Assembly: GCF_001427145.1 (NCBI RefSeq)
Contig: NZ_LMGL01000002.1
Span: 1 to 64,000 of the forward strand
DNA from: Microbacterium sp. Root166
Lineage (GTDB): Bacteria > Actinomycetota > Actinomycetes > Actinomycetales > Microbacteriaceae
Direction of reading: 5' to 3'
Length of the DNA stretch: 64,000 nt
Below, in pieces: positions 12,611 through 22,605 of this stretch. A model generated the notes under the pieces. The model made no database searches and was not told where the DNA came from. It saw only the letters and a list, made by a program, of their open reading frames with translations. Numbering within the stretch: position 1 is the stretch's first letter; each line of letters starts with the position of its first letter. The position numbers were made by a program, and so were the translations under genes.

Positions 12611-13434
12611 CGGCACAGCACCACGACCCGTTCGCCGCACCGGAGGGCGTGCGCCTGCAGAAGGTGCTCGCCAATGCGGGGGTGGCCTCGCGCCGGGTCG
12701 CCGAGGATCTCATCGTCGCCGGACGGGTCCGCGTGAACGGCGAGGTCGTCACCGAGCTCGGCTCGAGGATCGATCCCGAGAACGATCTGGTCGACGTCGA
12801 CGGCACCGCCATCCAGCTGGACCAGTCCAAGCGCTACGTCATGCTCAACAAGCCGACCGGCGTCGTGAGCTCGATGAAGGACGACCGAGGCCGCCCCGAT
12901 CTGCGTCGCTTCACGAAGGACTGGGAGGAGCGGCTCTACAACGTCGGTCGATTGGATGCCGAGACCAGCGGCCTCCTCGTCCTCACCAACGACGGCGAGC
13001 TGGCCCACGTGCTGGCGCATCCCTCGTTCGGCGTCACCAAGGTGTACATCGCCAAGGTCGAGGGCCGCGTGACGGCGCAGACGATCCAGACGCTCACGCG
13101 CGGGATCGTGCTGGAGGACGGCCCCATCGCGGCCGACAAGGCCCGGCTGCTCTCCAGCTCGGCCGAGGGCGGCGGCTCGCTCGTCGAGCTGACCCTGCAC
13201 TCCGGCCGCAACCGCATCGTGCGGCGCATGCTCGCCGAGGTGGGGCATCCGGTCGTCGAACTCGTCCGGCGGCAGTTCGGGCCGCTCCACCTGGGAACTC
13301 TGCCAGCTGGGCGAACCCGCGAATTGACTAAAGTGGAGCGGGGCGATCTGCTGACTCTCGCGCGTCGCGCGGGCCAGGATGCGTCCGAGCCCCGCGAAGA
13401 CTCCGAATCGCGGAGCGACCAGGAGAACGAGTGA
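12607..13434 (+). CDS. rRNA pseudouridine synthase, RluB/RsuA family
   Basis: A 275-aa enzyme with an S4 domain at residues about 12-60 (VRLQKVLANAGVASRR). The pseudouridine synthase core has the catalytic Asp in GRLDAETSGLLVL near residue 117 and the closing motif GRNRIVRRML. Family members isomerise one uridine in 23S or 16S rRNA; RluB targets U2605 in E. coli. Which site is used here is not readable. The C-terminal 25 residues are an acidic tail. It shares GTGA with tyrA. Confidence 0.93.
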   Translation: MTAQHHDPFAAPEGVRLQKVLANAGVASRRVAEDLIVAGRVRVNGEVVTELGSRIDPENDLVDVDGTAIQLDQSKRYVMLNKPTGVVSSMKDDRGRPDLRRFTKDWEERLYNVGRLDAETSGLLVLTNDGELAHVLAHPSFGVTKVYIAKVEGRVTAQTIQTLTRGIVLEDGPIAADKARLLSSSAEGGGSLVELTLHSGRNRIVRRMLAEVGHPVVELVRRQFGPLHLGTLPAGRTRELTKVERGDLLTLARRAGQDASEPREDSESRSDQENE

Positions 13435-14555
13435 CCGATTCCACGCAGGCCTCTGCGCGCGTGCGTGCCCCGCGGGTGCACGGCACGGTGCGCGTCGTCG
13501 GCGCCGGGCTGCTCGGCTCCAGCATCGGCCATGCGCTGAGCGCCCTCGGTGTCGACGTCGCGCTCGACGACACGTCGCCCGCGCAGCTGCGCCTGGCGAT
13601 CGACTACGGCGCCGGGCGCCGGGCCGAAGCCGGCGATGAGCCGGTGCTCGTCGTGGTCGCGGTCCCGCCGGACGTCGTCGCCGACGTGATCGAGCGCGAG
13701 CTCGCGGCGTTCCCAGGGGCGGTCATCACCGACGTCGCGAGCGTCAAGCTCGAGCCCCTGCGCACGCTGCGCGAGCGGGGCGTTGACCTGACCCACTACA
13801 TCGGCTCCCACCCGCTGGCCGGCCGCGAACGCGGGGGAGCGATCGCCGCGCGCGCCGACATCTTCGTCGGGCGCCCGTGGGTGGTCTGCCGCGACGGTGA
13901 GACGCCGGCAGCCGACCTCGCCGTCGTCGAGGCGCTGGCCCTGGATCTCGGCGCCATGCCGATCGAGATGGGCCCCGAAGAGCACGACCGGGCCGTGGCG
14001 CTCGTCTCGCACGTGCCGCAGCTGGTGGCGAGCCTGCTCGCCGGACGCTTCGTCGACGCGCCCGAAGGGTCGCTGAGCCTCGCGGGCCAGGGCGTCCGCG
14101 ACACCACGCGGATCGCGGCATCCGCCCCCGAACTGTGGGTTCAGATCCTCGGCGCCAACGCGGCACCGGTGGTCGATGTGCTCGACGCGCTCGCCGCCGA
14201 CCTGTCCCAGGTCGCCGCCGCGCTCCGCGCGCCGGAAGCCCCGGGCGCCCGTCGCGCCGTCGCCGACACCATCCGCCGAGGCAACGACGGTGTCGAGCGG
14301 CTCCCCGGCAAGCACGGCCAGAACCGCCGCTTCGAGCAGGTCGTCGTCATGGTCGACGACACTCCCGGCCAGCTCGGACGTCTGTTCGGCGAACTCGGCG
14401 AGCTCGAGGTCAACGTCGAGGACCTGCGCCTCGAGCACTCGCCCGGCGCGCAGTTCGGCCTGGCGGAGATCAGTGTCGTCCCGGGCGCCGTGCGCCGGGC
14501 CGTAGAGGGCCTCGAGGCCCGCGGCTGGAAGATTGCGAGCACCACCAATGACTGA
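13431..14555 (+). CDS. tyrA: Prephenate dehydrogenase
   Basis: A 374-aa NAD(P)-dependent enzyme of tyrosine synthesis. The dinucleotide site is [19 protein letters not shown] near residue 22. The catalytic-region motif SHPLAGRE lies near residue 124. The HDR-like segment [15 protein letters not shown] follows near 183. A C-terminal ACT domain from about 305 ([18 protein letters not shown]) is likely the regulatory site for tyrosine. It begins at GTG 13431. The order rlu-tyrA-cmk-der is standard for actinobacteria. Confidence 0.94.
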   Translation: MTDSTQASARVRAPRVHGTVRVVGAGLLGSSIGHALSALGVDVALDDTSPAQLRLAIDYGAGRRAEAGDEPVLVVVAVPPDVVADVIERELAAFPGAVITDVASVKLEPLRTLRERGVDLTHYIGSHPLAGRERGGAIAARADIFVGRPWVVCRDGETPAADLAVVEALALDLGAMPIEMGPEEHDRAVALVSHVPQLVASLLAGRFVDAPEGSLSLAGQGVRDTTRIAASAPELWVQILGANAAPVVDVLDALAADLSQVAAALRAPEAPGARRAVADTIRRGNDGVERLPGKHGQNRRFEQVVVMVDDTPGQLGRLFGELGELEVNVEDLRLEHSPGAQFGLAEISVVPGAVRRAVEGLEARGWKIASTTND

Positions 14556-15255
14556 CGCCACGAACCCGGCAGGCACGGTGATCGTCGCGATCGACGGCCC
14601 CGCCGGCAGCGGCAAGTCCAGCGTGTCGAAGCAGGTCGCCCGGCGCCTCGGCTACGGCTTCCTCGACACCGGCGCCGCGTACCGCGCGCTCGCCTGGCTG
14701 GCGCTGGACCGCGGCACCGACACGTCCGACTCCACCTCCGTCCTCGACGTGATGGGCGACTTCGACTACGCCATCTCGCTCGACCCCGACGAGTTCTGGG
14801 TGCGGGTGGGCACCGCCGACGTCACCGACGCGATCCGCGAGCCGCAGGTGTCCGAGGCCGTCAGCGGCGTCGCCCGCGTGCCGGCCGTGCGGCAGTCGGT
14901 GAACGCCCTGTTCCGCTCGCTGGTGGCGGCATCCGATCTTCCCGGCGTCGTCATCGAAGGTCGCGACATCACCACCGTCGTTGCGCCCGACGCGCCCGTG
15001 CGCATCCTCCTCACCGCCGCGCCGGAGGTGCGCGCCGCGCGTCGCAGCGCAGAGCTGACGAGTCAGGATGCCGCGGCCGTCGCCGCGGCGCTGCACCGCC
15101 GCGACGCCTCCGACTCGGCCGTCGTCGACTTCCTCACCGCCGCGCCCGGCGTCGAGGTCGTGGACTCGACCCACCTCGATTTCCATCAGACCGTGGACGC
15201 CGTGATCGGCGTCATCCGCACGAACGTGCCTGCACAAGACGGGAGCGCACGATGA
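14548..15255 (+). CDS. cmk: Cytidylate kinase
   Basis: A 235-aa nucleoside monophosphate kinase phosphorylating CMP and dCMP. The P-loop is [15 protein letters not shown] near residue 15. The CMP-binding motif is [17 protein letters not shown], and the [10 protein letters not shown] motif lies near residue 135. ATG 14548 is preferred because the upstream in-frame start gives five unrelated residues inside tyrA. It overlaps tyrA by eight bases and der by four. Confidence 0.94.
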   Translation: MTDATNPAGTVIVAIDGPAGSGKSSVSKQVARRLGYGFLDTGAAYRALAWLALDRGTDTSDSTSVLDVMGDFDYAISLDPDEFWVRVGTADVTDAIREPQVSEAVSGVARVPAVRQSVNALFRSLVAASDLPGVVIEGRDITTVVAPDAPVRILLTAAPEVRAARRSAELTSQDAAAVAAALHRRDASDSAVVDFLTAAPGVEVVDSTHLDFHQTVDAVIGVIRTNVPAQDGSAR

Positions 15256-16787
15256 CTTCTGACAACCGTGACGCCGAACAATACGAAGGCGCGGAGGACA
15301 ACCTCGCCGAGACCCTCGCCGCCGTCGACGATACCCTCGCCGAGCAGCGGGCCATGGCCCTGCGCCAGGGCCTCGAAGACTACGACCTCGACGACGACGA
15401 TGCCGCGCTGCTCGCCGGCCTCTCCGTCGGCGAGGACGGCATCGAGTACCTGCCGGCGCTGCCGGTCGTCGCCATCGTCGGCCGCCCGAACGTGGGCAAG
15501 TCCGCACTGGTGAACCGCATCCTCGGCCGGCGCGAAGCCGTCGTCGAGGACACCCCGGGCGTGACCCGCGACCGCGTGACCTATAAGGCCGAGTGGATGG
15601 ACCGGCGGTTCACGGTCGTCGACACCGGCGGCTGGGAACCCGACGCCAAGGGCATCGACCGCTCGGTCGCCCTTCAGGCCGAGATCGCGATCGATCTCTG
15701 CGACGTCGTCATCTTCGTCGTCGACGCGATGGTCGGCGCCACCTCGACCGACGAGCACGTCGTGAAGCTGCTGCGCAAGAGCGGCAAGCCGGTGTTCCTC
15801 GTCGCCAACAAGATCGACGATGCCCGCCACGAGCCCGAGGCCGCAGTTCTGTGGAACCTGGGTCTCGGTGAGCCCCACCCCGTCTCGGCCATCCACGGCC
15901 GCGGCGTGGCCGATCTGCTGGACGCCGTCATGGGCGTGCTGCCGAGCGTGTCGGCCGTCGCTAAGCAGGAGATCGGCGGCCCGCGCCGCGTGGCGATCCT
16001 CGGCCGCCCGAACGTCGGCAAGTCGTCGCTGCTCAACAAGGCCGCGGGCGAGGAGCGCGTGGTCGTCAACGAGCTCGCGGGCACCACGCGCGACCCGGTC
16101 GACGAGGTGGTGGACGTCGGCGGCAAGCTGTGGCGGTTCATCGACACCGCCGGCATCCGTCGCCGTGTCCACCTGCAGCAGGGTGCCGACTTCTACGCGT
16201 CGCTGCGCACCACGGCAGCGCTCGAGAAGGCGGAGGTCGCCGTCGTGATGCTCGACGTCAGCGAGCCCATCAGCGAGCAGGACATCCGCATCATCGACCT
16301 CGTTCTCGACTCGGGTCGTGCGCTCGTCCTGGCCTTCAACAAGTGGGATCGCCTGTCGGACGACGACATGGAGGACATCGAGCGTCGCCGCTACCTCGAG
16401 CGCGAGATCGAGCAGGACCTGGCCCACGTAGCCTGGGCTCCCCGCGTGAACATGTCGGCGCGCACCGGCCGTCACCTCGACAAGCTGGTGCCGGCGCTGG
16501 AGACCGCGCTGGACTCGTGGGATCAGCGCATCCCCACGGGCAAGTTCAACGCGTTCCTGTCGGAGCTCGTCAACGAGCACCCGCACCCGCTCCGGGGCGG
16601 CAAGCAGCCCCGCATCCTGTTCGGCACGCAGGCCTCCACGCGCCCGCCGACCTTCGTGCTCTTCACGACGGGCTTCCTCGACCCCGGCTACCGCCGGTTC
16701 ATCCAGCGCCGCCTGCGCGAGCTGTTCGGCTTCGAGGGTTCGCCGATCGTCATCAACATGCGCGTCCGCGAGAAGCGCCAGCGCTGA
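15252..16787 (+). CDS. der: Ribosome biogenesis GTPase Der
   Basis: A 511-aa protein with two tandem GTPase domains, each with GRPNVGKS (near residues 77-84 and 252-259) and a DTAG/DTGG switch. NKxD-type motifs are NKID and NKWD. A KH-like C-terminal domain follows, ending in the basic tail RVREKRQR. Der assists assembly of the 50S subunit. The first 65 residues are an acidic extension seen in actinobacterial homologues. It is the last gene of the long operon, followed by a strong terminator. Confidence 0.97.
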   Translation: MTSDNRDAEQYEGAEDNLAETLAAVDDTLAEQRAMALRQGLEDYDLDDDDAALLAGLSVGEDGIEYLPALPVVAIVGRPNVGKSALVNRILGRREAVVEDTPGVTRDRVTYKAEWMDRRFTVVDTGGWEPDAKGIDRSVALQAEIAIDLCDVVIFVVDAMVGATSTDEHVVKLLRKSGKPVFLVANKIDDARHEPEAAVLWNLGLGEPHPVSAIHGRGVADLLDAVMGVLPSVSAVAKQEIGGPRRVAILGRPNVGKSSLLNKAAGEERVVVNELAGTTRDPVDEVVDVGGKLWRFIDTAGIRRRVHLQQGADFYASLRTTAALEKAEVAVVMLDVSEPISEQDIRIIDLVLDSGRALVLAFNKWDRLSDDDMEDIERRRYLEREIEQDLAHVAWAPRVNMSARTGRHLDKLVPALETALDSWDQRIPTGKFNAFLSELVNEHPHPLRGGKQPRILFGTQASTRPPTFVLFTTGFLDPGYRRFIQRRLRELFGFEGSPIVINMRVREKRQR

Positions 16788-16799
16788 CATCCGTCACGA

Positions 16800-16838
16800 A
16801 GCAGAGGGGCCCGACCGCAGTGGTCGGGCCCCTCTGCT
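16800..16838. terminator. Bidirectional terminator after der
   Basis: A perfect 17-bp inverted repeat (16800-16816 with 16822-16838) has a five-base loop GCAGT. It lies twelve bases after the der stop and twelve before the end of the oppositely oriented protease gene, so it can end both transcripts. Confidence 0.93.
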
Positions 16839-16850
16839 CTCACCGGGCTC

Positions 16851-18998
16851 CTAGCGCGAGGTCAGGGTGAAGGTGCGGTACCAGATGGTGCTGAAGCTCG
16901 ACGAGCTGCGGCTCGACGTGGTCCACGCGGAGGACGTCTCCCAGCTCGACGAGTCGGCCCACGCCCACTGCAGGAACGAGTACCACCCGCTCTGCGAGGA
17001 CGTCGCCTTGCCGGTGCGGGTGACCTTCACCGTGACGGTGCCGACGGCCGACGCCGTGCCGCTCGTCGCCTTGGCGCCGAACGTGAACGTCCCCGCCTGG
17101 GTCGGGGTGCCCGAGAGCACGCCCGTCGACGACAGCGCCATGCCTGCGGGCACGGTGCCCGAGCCGACTGACCAGACGTAGGTGCCGGTGCCGCCCGTGG
17201 CGGTCAGCGCGACCGACTTGAACTTGCCGACCTTGGCATCGACGGACTGCGGCGCCACGACGACCGCGGGAGTCGCCGCCGGGTTGACCACGATGCGGAC
17301 GGTGGTGCCGGCCCCCGACAGGGCGGAGTCGCTGACGCTGACGCTGACATCGAACGCGCCCGCGGCCGTCGGAACGCCGGTCGCGACGCCGGTCGCGCTG
17401 TCGAGCGCGAGCCCGGCAGGCAGCCCGGTGGCCGAGAAGGCGTACGGCGCGACACCGCCTGCGGCTTCGGCGAGGTCGGCGCTGTACGGTGTGCCGACGA
17501 CACCTGCTGCCGGCGTTCCCGCGGTGATCGTCAGCGGATCGGTGGGCGGCTGGACCGTGCCCGTCGTGAGCGAGACCTGGTAGCGGCCGAGCGAGGCGTA
17601 GTCGCTGTACTTACCGGCCGTGAGCGGGTCGCCCGTGCCGACGCCGTCGATCGTGGCGGTGTACGTCGCGCCCTCGGCGGGCAGCGTGCCCGTCCAGACC
17701 GCCGCGAGGCCCGAGGCCACGCTGCCGCTGATCTTGCCCGCGGCCGGGTCGACGGTCGCGACGACCGTGCCGGCCTGATCGCGGATCGAGAGGCTCACGT
17801 CGAGGTTCGGGAACCCGTCGGCGGGGGCGACGGCGACCGTGGTGGCGCCGGCGCCCGTGAAGCGGAAGGCGTCGGTGTCGGCGCGCGTCGAGATCAGGCC
17901 GTTCGCAGACGCACCGGGCGCGAGCGCGGTCGGGGCGGCCAGGTCGCCGTGATCGTCCGTCATGAGCGGTGCGCCGTTGGCGATGATGGCGAGGTCGTCC
18001 TGCGTGTTGTTCGCGCCGCCGTACTCGCCACGGCTCCACTGGGTGATCGGCTCGTAGTAGCCGACGCCCATGATCGGCGCCCACGGCGCGCTGCCGGGGG
18101 AGTAGCCGCTCGTCGGGGTGCCGTCATGACCGAGCCCGAAGTTGTGGCCCACCTCGTGCGATGCCGCTTCGGCGATGTTCTTGCCCCCGGTGCCGACACC
18201 CTTGGTGAAGACCCAGGCCGGCTGGTAGTACTCGTGATCGCCGCTGCGCGAGAACACGCCCCCGTAGGCGACGCCGCCGCAGCCGCAGTTGGTCTGGAGG
18301 CCACCGGGATCGGCGGAGATGACCGCACGCGTGCCGTAGACGAGGTCGGCGGACGACGTGCGCTCGATCGCGCCCGGCGCCGGCTCCTTCGTGGTGACGT
18401 TCACGTTGAACGGGGCGTAGTCCTCTGCGACGGCCTGCCACACGGCCTGGATCTCACGGCGCTCGGCGTCGCTGAAGGTCGAGGTGTCCGCGTCGATCGT
18501 GTACGGCGCGGCGACGATGGTCGCGCCGGGTGCCCACGCGCTGTCGACGACGGTCTCGCCGAGGAAGTCGAGGTAGATGGTCCGCTGAGATCCGGGCCGG
18601 GACTCGAGCTCGAACGTCTCGGAGAGCGGGCGCAGAGCGGTCTCGCCCGCCGAGGCCTGCGCGGACTCGGTGCCGTGGGCATCCGGGGCGGTGTGCACTG
18701 GATCGCGGTAGAACGCCATGCCGCACTCGTCCAGCCAGAGCGTGTCGTCCTGGCGCGCGACCGCGGACAGGCCGGCGGTGGACTTGCCGTTGACCGCCGC
18801 CGCCTCGGTGAACGCCTCGGCGTCCTCGGCCAGCACCTCGGCGGCCTGATCGGCCTCCGCGAGGATCGGCGTCTCGCACGCCTCCTGCGACTCGGCTGCC
18901 GAGGCTCCAGCCGCGGTGGGAACCACGCCGCCGACCGCGACCAGACCCGCCAGGGCGACCGCGGACAGCGCAGTCAGACCCGTCCTCTTTCGATTCAC
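16851..18998 (-). CDS. Secreted zinc metalloprotease (metzincin) with Ig-like domains
   Basis: The 715-aa reading uses GTG 18998, preceded by AAGGAGA at correct spacing; upstream ATGs lack this. A Sec signal peptide covers residues 1-34. The protease domain holds HEVGHNFGLGH at residues 281-291, the full HExxHxxGxxH metzincin zinc motif. A probable Met-turn (APIMG) lies about 25 residues later. A bacterial pre-peptidase C-like beta domain spans about 365-480. Two putative Ig-like repeats (GVAPYAFSATGLPAGLALDS, later TGTYVWSVGSG) follow. The last 45 residues are unusually rich in Ser, Trp and Thr. No LPXTG anchor is present. The substrate is unknown. Confidence 0.88.
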   Translation of the reverse strand: MNRKRTGLTALSAVALAGLVAVGGVVPTAAGASAAESQEACETPILAEADQAAEVLAEDAEAFTEAAAVNGKSTAGLSAVARQDDTLWLDECGMAFYRDPVHTAPDAHGTESAQASAGETALRPLSETFELESRPGSQRTIYLDFLGETVVDSAWAPGATIVAAPYTIDADTSTFSDAERREIQAVWQAVAEDYAPFNVNVTTKEPAPGAIERTSSADLVYGTRAVISADPGGLQTNCGCGGVAYGGVFSRSGDHEYYQPAWVFTKGVGTGGKNIAEAASHEVGHNFGLGHDGTPTSGYSPGSAPWAPIMGVGYYEPITQWSRGEYGGANNTQDDLAIIANGAPLMTDDHGDLAAPTALAPGASANGLISTRADTDAFRFTGAGATTVAVAPADGFPNLDVSLSIRDQAGTVVATVDPAAGKISGSVASGLAAVWTGTLPAEGATYTATIDGVGTGDPLTAGKYSDYASLGRYQVSLTTGTVQPPTDPLTITAGTPAAGVVGTPYSADLAEAAGGVAPYAFSATGLPAGLALDSATGVATGVPTAAGAFDVSVSVSDSALSGAGTTVRIVVNPAATPAVVVAPQSVDAKVGKFKSVALTATGGTGTYVWSVGSGTVPAGMALSSTGVLSGTPTQAGTFTFGAKATSGTASAVGTVTVKVTRTGKATSSQSGWYSFLQWAWADSSSWETSSAWTTSSRSSSSFSTIWYRTFTLTSR

Positions 18999-19222
18999 TG
19001 TGTCTCCTTGCATCTCGCCGGCTCTTCGGGGGAGCGCGGCAGGGTGGGGGCGCTGGGAACACTCGTTTCTGCACGTAGGTAGTCGTGACACTAGGGGAAA
19101 CGTCCTACCAATCGTGGGAGGTGATCACCCTCGAACACAGATGAACGTCCGGAGCCGGGTTTTGTGACGCTCTGAGCCCTTAGGCTCGACCCGGCCCGCG
19201 CGCGCTGTGTCAGGGTGGAAGG

Positions 19223-20134
19223 GTGAGCATCGAACTCCCCGCGGCCGGGGAACCCCGGCGTGCGCACGGTCCCCGCGACCCGGGCGATGCCTGGGTGGTC
19301 GCGCCGTCGGGCGAGCGGTACTGGGGCCGGTTCGGGGCGGCGGGACTGCTCGCGCTCGACCGCGACCGAGGTGTGCTGCTGCAGCACCGCGTGTCGTGGA
19401 GCCACTTCGGCGGGACGTGGGCGCTTCCGGGCGGTGCGCGCCACGAAGGCGAGTCGGCCCTCGATGCGGCTCTGCGCGAGGCGGCGGAGGAGGCGGGTGT
19501 TCCGGATGCCGCGATCCGCCCGCGCCTGCTTTCTGTGTTCGACCTCGGCTACTGGAGCTACGCGACGCTCATCGGTGACGTCGACGAGCCGTTCGAGCCG
19601 GTCATCAGCGATCCCGAAAGCGTGGCGCTCGAGTGGGTGCCGATCGCCGACGTGGCGGACCGGCCGCTGCATCCGGGTTTCGGCGCCGCATGGGAGCGTC
19701 TGCGGTCGCTGCTGCCGCTCTCGCCCGCCGTCATCGTCGATGCGGCGAACGTCGTCGGGTCCGTGCCCGACGGGTGGTGGCGTGACCGGCCGGGGGCGGC
19801 CGGACGCCTGCTGCAGCGGATTCGAGCCTTGTCGGGCGCCGGGGTACCCGCCGACGCCCTGGACCTGCCTGAGCACACGTGGTTCCCGCAGTGGACCGTC
19901 GTGCTCGAGGGCGCGGCCAGAGCGGCGGGGGACGCGGCAGGCATCGATGTGGTGCGTGCCGACGCGTCGGGAGACGATGAGATCGTCCGGCAGGCCGAGC
20001 GCTCGATGACGGCGGGGCAGGTGGTCACCGTCGTGACGAGCGACCGCGAGCTGGGCGAACGTGTCACTCGTTCCGGCGCGACGGTCAGGGGAACGCGATG
20101 GCTGCTCGATCTGATCGAGACCACGGCGCCCTGA
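19223..20134 (+). CDS. NUDIX hydrolase fused to a NYN/PIN-like nuclease domain
   Basis: A 303-aa protein starting at GTG 19223 behind GGAAGG. Residues about 25-170 form a NUDIX domain with an intact box: GG then ARHEGE, seven residues, and REAAEEAG. Residues about 175-303 look like a NYN-type PIN domain. This half has the first Asp in VIVDAANVVG, a middle acidic region, and VVTSDRELGERV near the end, as in YacP-like RNases. The fusion suggests nucleotide clean-up coupled to RNA turnover; the combined activity is inference. A TAGGCT box lies about 35 bases upstream. Confidence 0.85.
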   Translation: MSIELPAAGEPRRAHGPRDPGDAWVVAPSGERYWGRFGAAGLLALDRDRGVLLQHRVSWSHFGGTWALPGGARHEGESALDAALREAAEEAGVPDAAIRPRLLSVFDLGYWSYATLIGDVDEPFEPVISDPESVALEWVPIADVADRPLHPGFGAAWERLRSLLPLSPAVIVDAANVVGSVPDGWWRDRPGAAGRLLQRIRALSGAGVPADALDLPEHTWFPQWTVVLEGAARAAGDAAGIDVVRADASGDDEIVRQAERSMTAGQVVTVVTSDRELGERVTRSGATVRGTRWLLDLIETTAP

Positions 20135-20141
20135 GGGCTGG

Positions 20142-20519
20142 TCAGTCGTCTTCGCGGCCTCGGAGTCGATCGATGTCGCGCCGTTCACGCTTCGTCGGGC
20201 GGCCGGCGCCGCGATCACGCGTGGGCACGAATGCGGTGAGCTCCCGCGGCGGCGGGGGAGGCGTGCGGTCGTCCACGGCTTCGGCGGCCAGCACGGCGCC
20301 CACGCGCTTGGTGATCGTCTTCTTCACGACGAGGATGCGGTCGAAGCCCGCGATTCGCACGCGCAGCTCGTCGCCGGGACGCACCGGCTGCGCGGCTTTG
20401 GCGCGGTCGCCGTTGACGCGCACATGCCCGGCGCGGCATGCCGTGGTCGCAGCGGATCGCGTCTTATAGACGCGGACGGCCCAGAGCCAGGCGTCGACGC
20501 GGGCCGCGGCATCCGTCAT
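20142..20519 (-). CDS. S4-domain RNA-binding protein (Hsp15-like)
   Basis: A 125-aa basic protein with an S4 domain in residues 6-70: RVDAWLWAVRVYKTRSAA, then GHVRVNGDRAKAAQPVRPGD. Hsp15-family proteins bind stalled 50S-nascent chain complexes; the related RqcP acts in ribosome quality control. The tail is Lys/Arg/Asp-rich (RPTKRERRDIDRLR). It overlaps the lysoplasmalogenase gene by four bases, so both are probably translated together. Confidence 0.88.
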   Translation of the reverse strand: MTDAAARVDAWLWAVRVYKTRSAATTACRAGHVRVNGDRAKAAQPVRPGDELRVRIAGFDRILVVKKTITKRVGAVLAAEAVDDRTPPPPPRELTAFVPTRDRGAGRPTKRERRDIDRLRGREDD

Positions 20520-21202
20520 GAGAGCACCTCGGTGCCCGCAGCCTCGCGCGACGCGGCGCGAGCACGTGCGGCGAGCAGCACGCCGGCGGCGATCAGTCCC
20601 TGGCCGAGGCAGTAGGTGAGCATGACGAGCGGGCTCGTCCAGTCGGGCATCGCGTCGGGGAGGAACAGCCGGAAGGCCAGGATCGTGTCGGAGGCGAGGA
20701 AGAACACGCCGCCCCAGGCGATGACCGGGTGGCAGCGCGCCGCGCCCGCGGCGGTCGCACCGAGCACGAGGCCGTACAGCGCGACCGGGATCAGCAGCGA
20801 CCCGAGGTGGGGCCAGAGGACGGCGAGCAGCGCCATCCACCACACGGCGTACGCCGCGGCCCACACCGGCAGTCGTCGCACGGCCAGCACACGCCAGAAC
20901 AGCCAGATGTAGCAGAGGTGGGCGAGGCCGAACCACAGCAGCATCATCGGGACGGTCGGAGCCCACGGGAAAAAGGCGCCGACCCCATCGCCGAGCCATG
21001 ACAGCGCGATCGCGGCGACGAGGAGCGTGTGCGTCCGCGTCCACCGCGAACCCCATGCGCCCCAGACGACCGCGACCGCGAGCAGCGGCATGAGCAGGAG
21101 CTTCGTCGGTCCGGCGACCGCCTCGGCGTCCGCTGCCAGGGCGCCGACGTGGACGAGCGAGACCGCGCTGTAGGGGACGAAGGCGATCCAGAGCCGCGGC
21201 AT
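20516..21202 (-). CDS. Lysoplasmalogenase (YhhN family)
   Basis: A 228-aa integral membrane protein with about eight hydrophobic helices. ATG 21202 is chosen because GAGGAGG lies just upstream; an in-frame start 13 codons earlier lacks this. The pattern GPTKLLLMPLL near residue 30 and FFLASDTILAF near 165, with conserved Lys, Asp and Ser/Thr residues, match the YhhN/TMEM86 family. Members hydrolyse the vinyl-ether bond of lysoplasmalogens. Activity in this organism is not shown by sequence. Confidence 0.85.
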   Translation of the reverse strand: MPRLWIAFVPYSAVSLVHVGALAADAEAVAGPTKLLLMPLLAVAVVWGAWGSRWTRTHTLLVAAIALSWLGDGVGAFFPWAPTVPMMLLWFGLAHLCYIWLFWRVLAVRRLPVWAAAYAVWWMALLAVLWPHLGSLLIPVALYGLVLGATAAGAARCHPVIAWGGVFFLASDTILAFRLFLPDAMPDWTSPLVMLTYCLGQGLIAAGVLLAARARAASREAAGTEVLS

Positions 21203-21289
21203 GATCCTCCTCGATGAGCGGGGCAGTGACCATCGTCGCATGGCGACGCTGCGCCGGCTGTGCAGGCGCTTTGGCTGACGGGCGTACCG

Positions 21290-21877
21290 TCAGCCCGCGA
21301 GTTCGAGCGACACGACCGCGACGTCGGGGCGTGGCCTCCCGATCTCGCGGAAGCCCGCGTTCGCGAACGTCGACACGGTGCCGTGGTACAGGTCGTTCGA
21401 TGAGTGCTTCGTCCCGGCCTCGGGATCGATCGGGTACGCCTCGACCACTCGCGCGCCGCCCGCGCGGGCGAAGTCGACGGCGGCGTCGAGCAGCAGGGCG
21501 TTGAGCCCCTGACCGCGGTGCTCCTTGCGCACGACGAAGCACGACACCGCCCAGACGCTGTCGTCGTCCCACGGCTCGGGGGAGACCGCGGTGTAGTTCC
21601 TGGTCCGTCCGAGACGGACCTGGGCGGTGCGCGGCCCGACGCGCACCCAGCCCGCGGCTTCGCCGTCGACGTAGGCGATCAGGGCGGGCGGTCGGCGGGA
21701 CTCCATCTCGTCGCGGAGCATCGTCCAACGCTCATCGTTGGACGTCGCGTTGAACTGAGCGTTCGTGAGGGTCCACCACTGGCACTGGCAGGTCGGTCCG
21801 TCGCCGCCACCGGTGAGCGCGTGCTGCGCATCGTCGAAGCGATCGGCGGTGGCGGGTTCGATGGTGATGTTCGCCAT
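21290..21877 (-). CDS. GNAT family N-acetyltransferase
   Basis: A 195-aa protein. The acetyl-CoA loop is VRKEHRGQGLNALLLDAAV near residue 118, matching motif A (R/Q-x-x-G-x-G/A). An aromatic/Cys-rich N-terminus (GPTCQCQWW) is typical of a GNAT subfamily in actinobacteria. The C-terminal strand carries YHGTVSTFANAGF. The substrate is unknown. It stands alone, convergent with nothing and separate from the lysoplasmalogenase gene by an 87-bp gap. Confidence 0.87.
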   Translation of the reverse strand: MANITIEPATADRFDDAQHALTGGGDGPTCQCQWWTLTNAQFNATSNDERWTMLRDEMESRRPPALIAYVDGEAAGWVRVGPRTAQVRLGRTRNYTAVSPEPWDDDSVWAVSCFVVRKEHRGQGLNALLLDAAVDFARAGGARVVEAYPIDPEAGTKHSSNDLYHGTVSTFANAGFREIGRPRPDVAVVSLELAG

Positions 21878-21987
21878 GCCGCGACGCTACCCCGAGGCTG
21901 CGACACGCGCGAGCGTCCCGCCCGCGTTCGCGACGGGTCCGGCGACCGGGTAGGATGGGGGAGTTGTCCACACGCAAGCGCGGGCAT

Positions 21988-22064
<77 letters not shown>

Positions 22065-22070
22065 CATCGA

Positions 22071-22102
22071 GAGAGGGTCGGCCGAAAGGCCGGCCCTTTC
22101 TC
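22071..22102 (+). terminator. Terminator after tRNA-Pro
   Basis: GAGAGGGTCGGCC (22071-22083) pairs with GGCCGGCCCTTTCTC across the tetraloop GAAA. G-T wobbles occur near the foot, and a TTTCTC stretch ends the hairpin. It lies seven bases after the encoded CCA. Confidence 0.85.
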
Positions 22103-22124
22103 AATCTCCGGGAGGAATAGTCGG

Positions 22125-22538
22125 ATGGCTTCATCCGCCCAGCGCGCGTCACGCCGCCGGATCACCGCTTCGCTCCTGCTGCTCGCGGTCATCGCCGCGG
22201 GTCTCGCCGTGCACGCCTTCGCGCCCGACTCCGCCGCGAGCGACATCGCCGGCGACGCCCTCTACGCCGTTGCCGCCTATCTCGCGGTGCTCATCATCGC
22301 GCCTCGCCTCCGGCCGGTGACGGCGGGACTGATCGCCGCCGCCTGGTGTGCCGCCGTCGAGCTCTTCCAGCTCACCGGAGTGCCGTCCGCCCTCGGCGCC
22401 TCCTTCGCGCCGGCGACCCTCGTACTCGGCACCGTCTTCGACCCGCGTGACCTCGCGGTCTACCTGGTGACGATCGCGGTCGTCACGTCGGTCGACGCGC
22501 TCGTCGCCGCCCGGCGGTCGCGCGTCGCGGCAGGCTGA
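22125..22538 (+). CDS. DUF2809 family membrane protein
   Basis: A 137-aa protein with four predicted membrane helices. The conserved acidic/aromatic segment CAAVELFQLTGVP near residue 78 is the signature of DUF2809 proteins. The family has no established function. A GGGAGG site precedes ATG 22125. It probably stands alone, between the tRNA terminator and the L,D-transpeptidase gene. Confidence 0.8.
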   Translation: MASSAQRASRRRITASLLLLAVIAAGLAVHAFAPDSAASDIAGDALYAVAAYLAVLIIAPRLRPVTAGLIAAAWCAAVELFQLTGVPSALGASFAPATLVLGTVFDPRDLAVYLVTIAVVTSVDALVAARRSRVAAG

Positions 22539-22605
22539 TCGCCCGGCGTTCACGTGCGCGGGCGGGCGGGTTGCGGCATCCGTTTCACGGCCTGACCATG
22601 GAGAC

